Source of the DNA: Xestospongia bergquistia
Lineage: Eukaryota > Porifera > Demospongiae > Haplosclerida > Petrosiidae
Reading direction: 5' to 3'
Length of the DNA stretch: 64,000 bases
NCBI GenBank assembly: GCA_963965975.1
Contig: OZ014422.1
Coordinates: forward strand, 4,921,155-4,985,154
This document shows, piece by piece, positions 1-10,896 of the stretch. Position 1 is the stretch's first letter; each line of letters starts with the position of its first letter. The translations under genes and the position numbers were made by a program. The notes below the pieces were generated by a model. The model was not told where the DNA came from, searched no databases, and saw only the letters and a list, made by a program, of their open reading frames with translations.

Positions 1-2506
1 ATTGTATTCCATTCTCTAATTTTGTCAGTAACACCAAAATTTGTTCTCTAAAACTCAATCTAAAACTTTGTTGCACAAAAGTCCAACAAGGCAAATTTTA
101 GAGGAACTACATTTTAATGTGCCATTATTAGAATACTTATATTATAGTTATTTTACTATAATACACAATATACTTGTTGTGTATAGGAAATTGTTCTTGG
201 TATATAAATCTATATTACCTTCATAACTGCCTCCTCTGTAATGTCTAGTTGATGCTTTAATTCACCCAAGTCTATGAAAAAGACAACATTATATAAAATA
301 AGTCTTACAGAACATGTTTATTATAAATTAACTAGTTTATCATTAAAATTAGATACATTGTCCTCATATCATATTTTATTTACCTTGGGGATTTAAAGAT
401 TTTGTCAACCGAATTATTTCTCTAATAGTTGGTACAGCCTGTGGGAAAAAACAAAACATAAGATCTTGTTCTAGACAAGCTGCAGTCAATTGCTATAATT
501 TAATATAACATCATATTATGTTAACACATATCAATAACAATATACACCTGCATTATGATATTAATCTACACCTTTAACACATCATATGTGGATAATGATT
601 GGATATTCTATTTTAAATATGACTAACCACTGGGACTTGAGCTTCCACTGAATTCACTTTGACAACAATGTCATTTACTGCAAGAGAATTAATATGCAAG
701 TAATAGTATTAACTAAACATCTCTTCCCCTTCAGATATATTCAATAGTACTTTAAAACTAACATGAGAAATTTGGGACAAATCCAACTTGAGATGTGAGA
801 TTAGATTTACATACTGGACACTCAGCACTTTGAGTGAGGCATCTTTTGATACAGTCATGACTACAAAGATGAAAAGATCATGATAAGGACATAAATTATG
901 TAAAATGTAGATATATCTCCAGATTATAATTAACCTTACAAAAAGTGGAATAGCTATGCAAGATCACAACAGTAATGTTGTATTCTTTTCCCTAGACTGC
1001 AATGCCAAGAGGACTTGGTAGTCTGAAGAAAACTAGTGAGGCTACTTGTTTGACATCATGCCATTTGTAGACCATATTGACTATAAGTTTGAATATTTGA
1101 CAGTCTAAGTTTGACCATGCACTGCCTGACAAACTCTCATTATTCTTACATTAATAATAGTTAGTAAAAATGATAAGGTAATCCTTTATACTAATATACA
1201 ACAAGGTAATCTAAAAACAACTATCTCACCAGAAACTGTGTCCACACGATGTTACTTGAACAGCTTTGAAGACATCAAAACAAATAGGACTATAGAAGAG
1301 CAATAATTATATGATCAACACTAGTCATTATCAAGTAATGTGTATCCTAATCCAATTTTAACGCAATGTTAGCACAATTTTAATGCAATATTAACATAAT
1401 GTTAGCACAATTTTAACTCAATGCAAATTTAGCATAACTTTAACACAATCTTAACAGACTTTTAATGCATTGCTAACACAATTTAAACAGATTTTTAATG
1501 TAATCTTAACACAATTTGGACACAATCTTAACACAATTTAATCAGTCTTAATGCAATGTTAATACAATCTTTACACAATTTTTATGATCTTAACTCAATT
1601 TTAACACAATCTTAGTACAATTATAACACAATCTCAACACATTCTTAACAGTGAGCCAGGCTATATAGAGTCTGTAGCCTGTTGGTGACAACTTTTCACT
1701 AAGAGAAGAAGGATCTGGGGACAAGCACATATAGGACTCGTACATCCTCTTACAGGCCACAGAAACGTCTCATGCACTTATAAGATCCTCCTTTTTATTG
1801 AATACCTATTCTACATGAAGTTGGCGATGGCTAGTAAAGTTCTTCTAAAACTCTACTCTTAAAGTAGCATGTGATGGGAGGCAGCACTAGTTAGTAAAAG
1901 ATGATCTGTGCTTCTATTTGAAAGATCATCTCCACATCCAACACAGCCATTTTGTTTAAGGCGTTTTTCATTCTCTTAACAATGCTCAGGTCTAATGTTT
2001 GCTCTACTTATATCTGCATTCCTGCTGTATATGTGCATGTCTCCAGACTCTTCCTCACTTAGCAATGCCAGACTATAGAGTCCATGAGATTGAGCTGAAA
2101 ATCAATACACAAATAAAAGGAATGATGGACCTAGTAGACAATCATGACATAATGTATTTATACTCACACTGTATATCAGATCATTGAACTATGAAAGCCA
2201 ATGGGACTGTCCAAGATAACATATTAATACTCCTCTAAACATGTTACCCAAGGTTTGAATTGTCCTACTGGGTTTCTGTATTAACCATATTCCAGAAGGA
2301 AAAGTTTGATACACATTTACCACCAGACCCTTTCTCTAGGCAAAGGCTACGTTAATTTCAATGTTAAAGTTTATTCTGTATTAATAATATCACAAACACA
2401 GCGTAACGAGACATTACCATATTATATCACTTTTAGTGACTTTCTCAGATCCTCTTTGAATAATAACACCTTCTTCCTCGTCTCTTCTTGGTCTTTTACG
2501 ATCCAT
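1..2506 (-). CDS. RING-finger E3 ligase, COP1-like (N-terminal part, runs off the window)
   Basis: Spliced minus-strand gene. Exons: 2506-2418, 1289-1230, 860-763, 677-628, 438-384, 271-219 and probably 47-1; all junctions are GT-AG and in phase. The protein starts MDRKRPRRDEEE, then a C3HC4 RING at about residues 30-69: CPIC, then CGHSFCHDC, then CPVC, followed by FVPNFSLNDIVVK. The RING plus this 'PNF-LN' tail closely resembles COP1 (RFWD2), an E3 ligase whose RING, coiled coil and WD40 propeller degrade transcription factors in the nucleus. The WD40 part would lie beyond the window, so COP1 identity is inferred from the RING only. The first intron is 1.1 kb and carries repeats. The last exon can be read in two frames. 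Another COP1-type RING protein remains possible. Confidence 0.65.
1360..1650. repeat. Imperfect short tandem repeat (about 11-16 bp unit)
   Basis: Degenerate iterations of 'TTAACACAATTTTAA'-like text fill this stretch of the first intron of the RING gene. Unit length drifts, as expected of an old, decayed microsatellite or minisatellite. No coding content is seen. Confidence 0.7.
1656..2095. mobile_element. Non-autonomous inverted-repeat element, copy 1 (decayed)
   Basis: This block is homologous, in opposite orientation, to 8789-9228. The shared text includes the segment around 1860-1960 (fragments such as CAGCACTAGTTAGTAAAAGA and TCTATTTGAAAGATCATC) and the ends. Its own ends are roughly inverted: 'AGAGAAGAAGGATCTGGGG' near 1700 faces 'CTCCAGACTCTTCCTCACTTAG' near 2040, and both termini carry 'gactct/agagtc'. 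No coding capacity is seen. It looks like a MITE-type element in the RING gene intron, older than the copy at 8.8 kb. Confidence 0.6.
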
Positions 2507-4241
2507 TCTAGAAAAGACGCGCGGTAAGTATTATTGCTGAGATCAAATAATGGGTGTGGTTGTGTACGTTTGGAGGTGTGGCTTCCTGTAACCTGCCCAT
2601 GGGCGTGGCATACAGTTGCAATAATCTTTGAGAGATGGAGTTATGTCAAATAACATACATACATTCAGTTTCTATTCTGTGCATTAAAATGATTTAATCT
2701 GTACACATTACCATCATGATGTCAATGCTACTGATCTGAAGCTAGTCTCATGTGACCATCTAATTAAATAACATCTTGAGGGCATGTATGTCAATAGAAA
2801 AATATATTTTTAGCTGCTAATTCTGAACTACTTAATATTTAGTTACTTAGCCTGGAAATAGCTAAAAATATTCTTTACTGATTTATATTGCTAATGTTTC
2901 TGTCTTAGGTGAGGTAACCGTGATTTTGTGGCTGTAATGATTTAATACATTTTAATTCACTTAAAGTTAATAATATGCAAGTAATGACATCATGTAGTAT
3001 GCAAAGAACATCATGCATTTTATATGGAATTTCTAGTTCCTTAACAGCTACAGATAGTGCTCCAGTTTTTATATATCAAATGGAATTTCAAGATGTATTG
3101 AATGGTACAAACCACTTCTGTCTAACCCTGAGTCAGGGAAATTGGACATAGCAAAATTCATGAACATTATTGTGGTTACTATTTGGTGAACCCACAAGTG
3201 CTTGGAAACTGGCAAGCTTAAGGTATAAAATGATGTATATGATCAAACTACTATTAATGATACTACATTATAAGGACTAATGGAGGTTTCAATTTTTGAG
3301 AGGGAAAGTTTCCTATGATCCATGATAACTATACTGGAAAGCAATTTAAGTGGTGAAATGCAAAATAGGCATGATATTATGTTACAGTGGAATGCAGAGA
3401 ATGGCATTCATTTTATATGGGATTTCTAGTTTGCTATTTTCCTTTGCTCTGACACAGCAATAATCACAGTATTGTATATTATTAGACAAATTGGATGACA
3501 CAAATAGGTGTCACTGTTGGCTATTTAAATAGCCGTGGATATAAAATTCTAAAAGTTGTGATGATGCTGCTGCTGTAAGGGACTGGATTATTACAAACTT
3601 AGAAGGCTGAAGAGTTGGCATAAACTGTGGTGTTGCTCAAAAACATTTTCTTAATCAGAAACTTTGACTAGTTATTCCAAATTCAAAGTTTTTTTTTCGG
3701 TAAAAGCAAGATATTCATTGGTTACTGTGTCCTTCAGCAGTTATGGTATATGTTATGGTTAATTTCATTCTTCATTCTAGTTGGAAAATATATTTTTGAA
3801 ACATTTATAATGAATTGGAATCCTTATGTAGCTTAAATAAACTAGAATTGTTTGAACAGGCTAACAGTATCAATTTCAAAGTACCAACATGTTGGTACTG
3901 TGATCAGTACTAACACCTTGTAATTGAAACAAACTTAGTAAGGAATCCTTAATTTTAATACTCTGGTTTCCCAGGCCTTGTTTATTTATTCAACATTCAT
4001 TTGAAGCTGTTATGTATAGTATCTCTGTAGACTTGCATCCGGCAACAATGCAATGTTCTACACCCAAACAAATAATGTATAGTATAAACATATTAATTGA
4101 TTATTGTCAACAATTGATACATCAATGTCAATAGTAGTCTATTAAGTCATAATACTTAAGCAAAACAATTTATAATTCATACGGATAGGTGAATTCTATT
4201 AAAGGGTATGCATCCAGTGACTTTTGTAAATTTTCAGTCAA
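2507..4241. other. Intergenic region, no gene seen
   Basis: It lies between the divergent RING gene and the first member of the two-exon family. AT-rich with no convincing exon on either strand. A perfect 20-bp palindrome lies at 3880-3899 (AGTACCAACATGTTGGTACT). A short phrase, 'TTTTATATGG(A/G)ATTTCTAGTT', occurs twice (about 3018 and 3412), suggesting a local duplication. Confidence 0.6.
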
Positions 4242-4978
4242 ATGCGTGATATGCTGCCAAGTAGTCATACTATGTCACTTGATAATGGTATTCCTATAAC
4301 TCTTACCAGCTACATCCCTCCTGGTATGGAAATACTTGTGTTTGGACAATACCATACTATGGTAACTGAAAATGATATTGCAATAGCTTGGAGAGTTTAT
4401 CCATCAGGCAATCCAACAACAATACAGTTCATGTATCCAAATGAAACACAAGTTGGTGCTTTTTATGTCCAAGATAACACTAAGATCACAATTGGACCAA
4501 TAGTAGCTGATCCTGGAACATTATGGAACTATGTCACTACATCACAAACAGACCCTGGAAAGCTGCAATGTGATAGTAAGTAACTTTACTGAACTTGACT
4601 ACTTTGGCTTAAAATTTTTCTTGTTTAGATTCTATTATTTCTAGATCAAATAGTTTGTATGCAGTGTTCAATAAGCCCCCTATATCTGGTGATCAATGGG
4701 AAGGACGGGCAGTTAATATTGGTCTTTATAAAGGGGGAGATTTGTTCATGGCACAAACTAATGTTGGAGTTGGAAACTATGTTGAGTTTGAGCTTCATCA
4801 AAAATTGTATTTTGGAGTGCTTGTGAATTGGGAAGACCTGACTTCCATTGATGAAATCCTAGAAGTGTCTCAAATCACAGAAATAGACCTTACTCAATTT
4901 CCTAATGGATTGGATATCACACTAACACAAGAGAGCAATACAAAAAAGTTTAAATTCAGTACCAAGTCTAAAATTTAA
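4242..4978 (+). CDS. Two-exon beta-rich family protein, member A (function unknown)
   Basis: Exons 4242-4575 and 4629-4978 join in phase 1 (GAT A|AT) to give 227 aa, or 217 aa from the Met at 4272, which aligns better with the other members. Exon 1 carries the family signature GIPITLTSY, PPGMEILVFGQ and AIAWRVYPSGNP. Exon 2 carries WEGRAVNIGLYK, GVGNYVEFELHQKLYFGVLV and 'E-x-D-L-x-x-F-P-N-G'. There is no signal peptide or membrane segment, and the strand/turn pattern suggests a soluble beta-sandwich. I do not recognise a named family. The layout (F-x-K/Q-N...AW-V...YP...G-A, then N-I-Y/G-L-Y-K...KLYFGV) recalls uncharacterised bacterial and fungal proteins, a memory that needs a search. Of the four members this is the only one on the plus strand. 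Confidence 0.7.
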
Positions 4979-5624
4979 ACTGGACATAAACTTATATCAT
5001 ACGTTTAGTTCTTTTCATCAGTGCTATTATAATTGCTTGTTATTTTTGTGTTGACATTGGTTAAACCTTATTAATTTTAAACAATAGCACTGTAACTGTA
5101 TTCTGCTATCCACTAATTATAATTTTATTTTATTTAACAAATTTATTATAGCTTTACAGTATCATTTATTAAAAGATTATCAAATAAGTTAGCCACAAAG
5201 TGGCAGAAGAAATACAATGAAATGATGGTTTGGTTTCAGGCATGAATATTTTTGCAATTATATAAGCTATACTAATCTCTATCTATGTACAAGGCACCAG
5301 AGTAAATGGAGAAGTGGAGTCAGACTAGACGACTGTGCAGATCTATCAGCATTCATTCAGAATGAAATTTCCTAACTGTCGCTATTTACTGTTCATTTGC
5401 AGACTTAGCTACTAAATTGTTATTTGTATATGTAAAATAAAAAGTAAAAATTGATAGTTTCATTATTTGAAAATTCTGTAAAGCCTTTAATAAAGGTGAA
5501 AATTTACATTAACATGAACTAAATCAAAAGATGAAGTGATTCAATCTAAACATCTAGCTAAATTGATAAACTTTATCTATATTGCAAATCAAATTAAAAG
5601 TCTTGTGAACTTGTACAGAGCTAA
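4979..5624. other. Convergent intergenic region
   Basis: The 3' ends of member A (+) and member B (-) face each other across this stretch. I see no further exon. 'AATAAA'-like polyadenylation text occurs on the plus side near 5437. Confidence 0.5.
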
Positions 5625-6309
5625 CTACATCTGTTGAGCACTGAAGGAATATCTGCCTCCAGCTGGCTCTTGTTTAAGGATGACGACAATACCATTGGGA
5701 AATTCACTAAGATCAAACTCAGTTAGAGCGGTAGTAATTTCCAGTGATGTAAAGACATCACCAACTTGCATATTGCGTACTACTCCAAAATAGAGCTTGG
5801 GCTGAAGCATGAAGTCAACCTGATCACCAACATGAACACTGGGTTGAGTCAGCAAGAGTAGATGATCTTTGTAAATGCCAACATCAAACATACGACCACT
5901 CCATGTTGCTGGAGGGACATTTTGAACAACAATTGTATTGTTGGGATTTGCAGGAACACCAGTTTCTGTAAGAAGAATAAGATTTGTGAAATGAAATCAT
6001 ATTAGAATACACTATACTTTCTTTCAAAGTAGCCGTTTCTGATGAAGTATCTTGAGTGATCAACCAAGATGATCCCAGTTTTGCTCCAAATGGTCCAGCT
6101 GTGATCAGCTGATCATCAAAATGATAAGAAGCTCCAATCTCGATTTCGACAGGATACACAAATTCTGAGCTAGTTTGAGCTTTGAGAACATGCCATGCTA
6201 CATAGTATGTTTTTGGTGTATCAGTACTATAATTCTTGGTAAAGACAACCACTTCAAAGTCAACATTTCCAGTGGAATTGATATATTTGATAGGAATTTT
6301 GCTAGCCAT
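5625..6309 (-). CDS. Two-exon beta-rich family protein, member B (divergent)
   Basis: Exons 6309-6018 and 5965-5625 join at the same phase-1 junction (GAA A|AA) used by the other members, giving 210 aa starting MASKIPIKYINSTGNVDFE. It keeps VVVFTKNY, YYVAWHVLK, FVYPVEIEIGAS in exon 1 and MFDVGIYKD, GDQVDFMLQPKLYFGVV, 'E-F-D-L-S-E-F-P-N-G' in exon 2. It lacks the roughly 24-residue insert found in C and D. Of the four it looks most like the bacterial and fungal proteins I recall, notably in the 'A-N-P-N-N' linker before the second half. The start at 6309 is chosen because the residues upstream are not shared with relatives. Function unknown. Confidence 0.7.
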
Positions 6310-6784
6310 TTCTTGGAAGTCACTAATTTTTACTTGTAGCACATGAGTACATCAGATGTACATATTTGTTTTATACCTGCAACAACTAATTGATTAGTCA
6401 ATGTTGACATTAATTTCCTTCCACAAAATTAGCCTTCATTTCCTATGTTTATGTATGTTTTGACCTTGGTTTATTAGTGTGTTCATGATATAGTAAACTG
6501 ATAATATGTTTACTCTTTCAATATTTACCTAAGGCTGATAAATAACAGGAAATTTCTCTTTTATCACACACAATAGCAGCTTAAGAGACAAAGATTGGAG
6601 CATTTATACTGAATTTTATAATTATACTCAGTGGATTACTTTATAACTCATTTACCTAGTATATAAGGTTTGAAAACAATATTATTTTGTAATAATTATA
6701 ATACATTGTTAATTAAATGACACTAACTTAATAACAAGGTAGTCTCTACAGAAGTAATTAAAATGCAATTGAAAGAAAATGCAG
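6310..6784. other. Intergenic; right part duplicated at 10.7 kb
   Basis: No exon seen. The segment from about 6590 to 6784 ('TTTATACTGAATTT', 'GTGGATTACTTT', 'ACCTAGTATATAAGGTT') recurs at about 10720-10896, downstream of member D. One edge of the C/D tandem duplication therefore lies near 6.6 kb. Confidence 0.6.
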
Positions 6785-9700
6785 TCAAGTAGATGCTTTA
6801 GCAGTAAATGTTAACTGCTGTGTGACTATATCTTGTTTGAGTGTCACAACAGCTCCATTAGGAAATTTATTAAGATCAACTTCAGTTAACTGGGAAATTT
6901 GTGCCTGAGGAGTTATAACATTTGCTGGTACAGGGAGTTTTAAAACAGCAACTCCAGCTGCTTTTGAAACAATGTTTGGAATGAACATCTTTCCTGGAAC
7001 AACAAAACTATTCGAATCATTTACTAAAACACCAAAATATAGTTTCTTATGCATTGTTAGCTCAGCGTAATTCCCAACTCCTACAGAAGGCTCAATCATA
7101 AACAGGTCTTTGTCCTTGTATAAGCCAATGTTAACGACTCGACCTTTCCAAGGACCACCAGATGGAGGTGGTTCATTTAATATTGCATACAAACCATCAG
7201 GCCTGGGCGCTTTCAATCCTATAATGACAGGAGTAAAGATTGAACTAAAAGTATATTATTTGTCAATACATAAAGAGTAATATATATATATATAAGATGA
7301 CCAAGAAAATAAAAAATAAAAATTCATTAAATGTTATAGGGATGGCAATAAAAGAGATCTCAAACAAGCACAAAAGTAGGAGTAGCGGTCTATGGACATC
7401 CCTACAAAGTAGTCAGAGGGACAGAAATACCTGAATGCAATTTTTATATTTGAAAGTTACATTATACTGCATTGTGAGTATATATTTCTTAAGGAAAATA
7501 CCCACAATATCATATGCATAATGGTTTGTTGCAACAGTTGTATGAGGCAAATAGTGCCTTCAATCCTATAATGACAGGAGTAAAGACTGAACCAAAAATA
7601 TATTATTTGTTAATACATAAAGAGTAATATAGAACAGAATTAAAGGACAAAAGAACAGAGCTCTCGCTGTGTTGCTGTTACTCCGAGTTTCACGCGTTAT
7701 GCAATCGTCAGACAGCTGTCTGACGATCGCATAATGTGTGAAACTCGGAGTAACAGCAACACAGCGAGAGCTCTGTTCTTTTGTCCTTTAATTCTGTTCT
7801 AACCCGCTCTGTCTAAACGACATCGAGCACTCTTCAACAGACTTAGATACTTCAGTATAAAGAGTAATATATATATAAGTCTAATAAATAAATAAAAATT
7901 TATAGAAAAATTCATTTAAATGTAGGGATTGCATCTCCAAATAAAGTAGAAATGGCAGTATGTGGACATCCCTATATAGTACCTACAATATCAAAGCCAT
8001 AATGATTTGTTGCAAAGAAGTTAAAGACTGTTTAGTTAGATAGAAAATGAGGATTTTCCATAAGAAAATATACTCATCATCATAATGCAGTAAAATGTAA
8101 CTTCCAAATATAAAAATTGTGTTCAGGTACTTCTGCGCATGTGACTACTATGTAGGGATGTCCATATACTGCCATTCCTATTTAGGGCTTGTTTGAGATG
8201 TTTTTACTATCATTCGTTCATTTAATGAAGTTTTTTTAGAAATTTTGTCTACTTGTTTATGATGTTTCTATTTGAATTATGAATTTATTAAAGTATGTTC
8301 ATAATGTCTTTTCTTTATTATTACAGGTTGAATGAGTGCACTCAGGATATACTATACAACAGGGCATTGCTATAACTTATAATGACTAGCAATATTATAT
8401 TATGCACGTATCACAAAGAATGATATATTTATATATATGTATAACCAAACTAGATATACCTAATTTAACTGGTAATGCATTGTTTATTGAATGTTAGAAG
8501 ACAAGACAAATCTGATCTTCTTAAGAAACAGGAACAAGGTTACTGACAAGAATGTAAGTATATACCTCTGAGAATGGGCCTTGTAATAGAATAGAATATA
8601 TTTACTGGTCCAATAACCTTCTATTAATGAGCTATATTTTTCCTAATGAAAATAATTATAACTCATAAAAATGGCATCTCTTACAGAGGCTAACCTACAC
8701 AAACCGCTACTTTCATTGTTAACAGTGCTAGAAATAAGACCTCTAAAAGTGGATATTTCACGTGAGAACCTACCTTTCTGTGTAAATAAATGTTAGTCTG
8801 GTGTTATCAATCCTTTGCTAAGAGAGGAAGGGTCTGGGAACAAGTGCTCTTGTAGCAAAAAAACAGATTTATGTAGAGCATACATAGACTTTAGTGTGAG
8901 TGAAAATGCAAAATGGCTGATGTGACATGCATGCATTGGATGTGGTGATCATCTTTCAAATAGAAGCACAGACCATCTTTTACTAACTAGCACTGCCTCA
9001 TGTCATGTATTGCTTTAAGAGCAGAGTTTTGACCTGCTTCAACAATTTTGATAGCCATCATCGACTCACACAAAATAGGTGTTAAGTGAAAAAGAGGACC
9101 TTGTAAGTACACAAGATATTTCTGTGTCCTTCAAGATGTTTACAGGCTATACAAGTCCTATATGCGGTTATCCCTAGACCCTTCCTCTCTTAGCAAAAGG
9201 TTGGCAATGCCAGACCACATTAATCTTTATAAGGCTAAGATAAAACATCATGCCATCCCTAGCTACATAGGTATGGGGCGCTGTTTTTGTCAAAATTGGA
9301 AGTTTTCATGATATAATAAATAAGTCATTATTTAATAAAATATATGGAAATAGATGGACATTTCAATTTCAATATAACGGGGTTATACGAAGTTTTAATA
9401 TCCGTCCTCGACTTCTCTAAATAATAGATCTACAATATACAACCAAAAAGTCAGGTACCTAACCTAACTGGAAACATCTCGCTGACGTAAGAGACAGCTT
9501 GTGGTGCTCATGGTCAGTGTTTTATTTAACTAAGTAATAATAAAAGTAAATCATAACATGTTAAATGTACCATTGAACCCATTTAATTTTGACACAAACA
9601 GCGCCCCATACATAGGCAATACTATCATTTACCTAATTACATTGTTCTATTGACTTACTATCAAGTTGTAGTTCTCCAGGGTCTGTTTGTGATGTAGTTA

Positions 9701-9980
9701 CAAACTTCCACGTTGTACCAGGATCAGCTATTATTGGTCCAATTGTAATTTTACTGTCATCTTGATCATAAAAAGCACCAACTCCTGTTTTATATGGGTA
9801 AGTGAACTGCACTTTCATTGGATTACCAGAGGGCCAAACTTTCCAAGCTATTGCAACATCACCCTCTGTCACAATATCATGATTTTGTCCAAACACAAGT
9901 ATCTGCATACCGGGAGCAACATAGCTGGTAAAAGTTATAGGGATACCATCAACACCAGCCATTTTCTCTTCTTTTGCCAT
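6785..9980 (-). CDS. Two-exon beta-rich family protein, member C
   Basis: Exon 1 is 9980-9659 (start MAKEEKMAGVDGIPIT, taken because member D starts identically) and exon 2 is 7218-6785. They join in phase 1 (GAT A|GA) to give 251 aa. The 2.4-kb intron is packed with transposable elements and a truncated family fragment, so pairing these two exons is an inference supported by the matching phase and by member D. Exon 2 contains PPPSGGPWKGRVVNIGLYK, GVGNYAELTMHKKLYFGV, an insert of about 24 residues (PGKMFIPNIVSKAAGVAVLK) absent from A and B, then 'E-V-D-L-N-K-F-P-N-G'. Nearly identical to member D in both exons and in intron text. No signal peptide. Function unknown. Confidence 0.68.
7318..8245. 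repeat. Long inverted-repeat (foldback) element, interrupted
   Basis: The outer segments 7318-7540 and about 8040-8245 are inverted copies of each other: 'GCAATAAAAG...CAAACAAGCACAAAAGTAGGAG' against its reverse complement, then the 'TTTTTATATTTGAAAGTTACATT' part. An uninterrupted 480-bp version lies in the member D intron (11425-11905). The centre here has been invaded by a truncated copy of the member C exon-2 boundary (about 7549-7630) and by the palindromic insertion at 7631-7856. Confidence 0.7.
7631..7856. mobile_element. Palindromic insertion with 14-bp flanking direct repeats
   Basis: Positions 7631-7800 form a 170-bp palindrome, two 85-base arms matching at 82 positions and centred on CAGCTG (7713-7718). 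A 56-bp unique tail follows (7801-7856). The whole insert is flanked by perfect direct repeats of ATAAAGAGTAATAT (7617-7630 and 7857-7870). Paralogous empty sites with a single copy of that phrase occur near 7270 and near 11385. The three arm mismatches are all transitions, as expected from recent mutation of a once perfect palindrome. No coding capacity. Confidence 0.85.
8789..9228. mobile_element. MITE-like element with inverted termini of about 45 bp, copy 2
   Basis: Left end (about 8789-8832) and right end (about 9174-9228) are inverted copies sharing 'CTTTTGCTAAGAGAGGAAGG' and 'GTCTGG' with a few mismatches. The interior has no open frame and is homologous in reverse to 1656-2095. A lone terminus of the same family sits at about 11908-11975 in the member D intron, followed by the same host flank ('ATTAATCTTTATAAG', 'CATGCCATCCCTAGCTAC'). 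Confidence 0.75.
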
Positions 9981-10139
9981 ACTTGTCTTGATAATCAAAT
10001 TTCTCTTGCTTGACTTAGCTGTTATACAGTGACGGCAGGAACAGAGTAAGCTATATATCTCACGTCGTCCGACTGGAGTGAAGCTACACGTGATGGGCGT
10101 GTCTGAGAGCAAACATGGCAATAGAATTTTATTTTACAG

Positions 10140-10720
10140 AGTTTCCAGACGTTTCCCTCCCGCGGGCAACGCAAGACTATATTAATGAGAAGGCTAACTT
10201 ATTGCTTGCAATTACGTAAATAAATTTATAATTCCAATAATCAAGTAACTGATAAAGAGAATTGTCAAGCAATTTTGCTTAATTATTAAACTGAAATTAA
10301 TTAATAACTGAGATTAAATTGTCTTGTAGTAATTTTTTGCTTCGTAAAGTTAAAAATAATTGGACAAATTAGAACAAAATAGACAAATAGATTAAAGCAC
10401 TCAATAGATTTTTGATATATATACTTTATCCACAATACTACAAACAATTATTAAGTTCAAAGATCAAGGTGTGATATGGAAGGTAATTCAACTGCTGTCA
10501 TACAAAAAGGATCATTTTGTAATTGACCACTTTTCCAGAGCTAAAGGTAACAATAGCAATTAAAAACATTTTATATATTTTAATCGAAATACCTGATACA
10601 AATGACAACATTTAAAGTCATATTAAGCATGAACAATAAGACATCATTCTATTCATAATTAGATAGTGTTCTCTTTAGCATTTACCATGTTCTGTGAAGC
10701 TTGCTTGAGATGCAAATAAT
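10140..10720 (-). pseudogene. Displaced fragment of the DH-PH-MORN gene (last exon plus a DH-domain exon edge)
   Basis: Positions 10140-10590 match 19070-19790, including the terminal exon of the DH-PH-MORN gene; the remainder, about 10595-10720, matches 22838-22980, an internal intron and exon edge of the same gene. The roughly 3 kb between those source segments is missing. The junction reads ACCTGATACAAATG, fusing a donor-side ACCTG (as at 19788) to the 'ATACAAATG' found at 22835. Introns are retained, so this is a DNA-level duplication with an internal deletion, not a retrocopy. About 230 bp present at 19140-19375 is also absent here. Confidence 0.75.
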
Positions 10721-10896
10721 CTGGATGTTTATACTGAATTTAATAATTATACTTAGTGGATTACTTTGTAATTCATTTTACCTAGTATATAAGGTTCGGA
10801 AACAATGTTAATTTTAATTTTGTAATATAAAAATTAAATGACATTAACTTAATAACAAAAGAAGCCCCTATAGAATTAATTAAAAGTAAAATGCAG

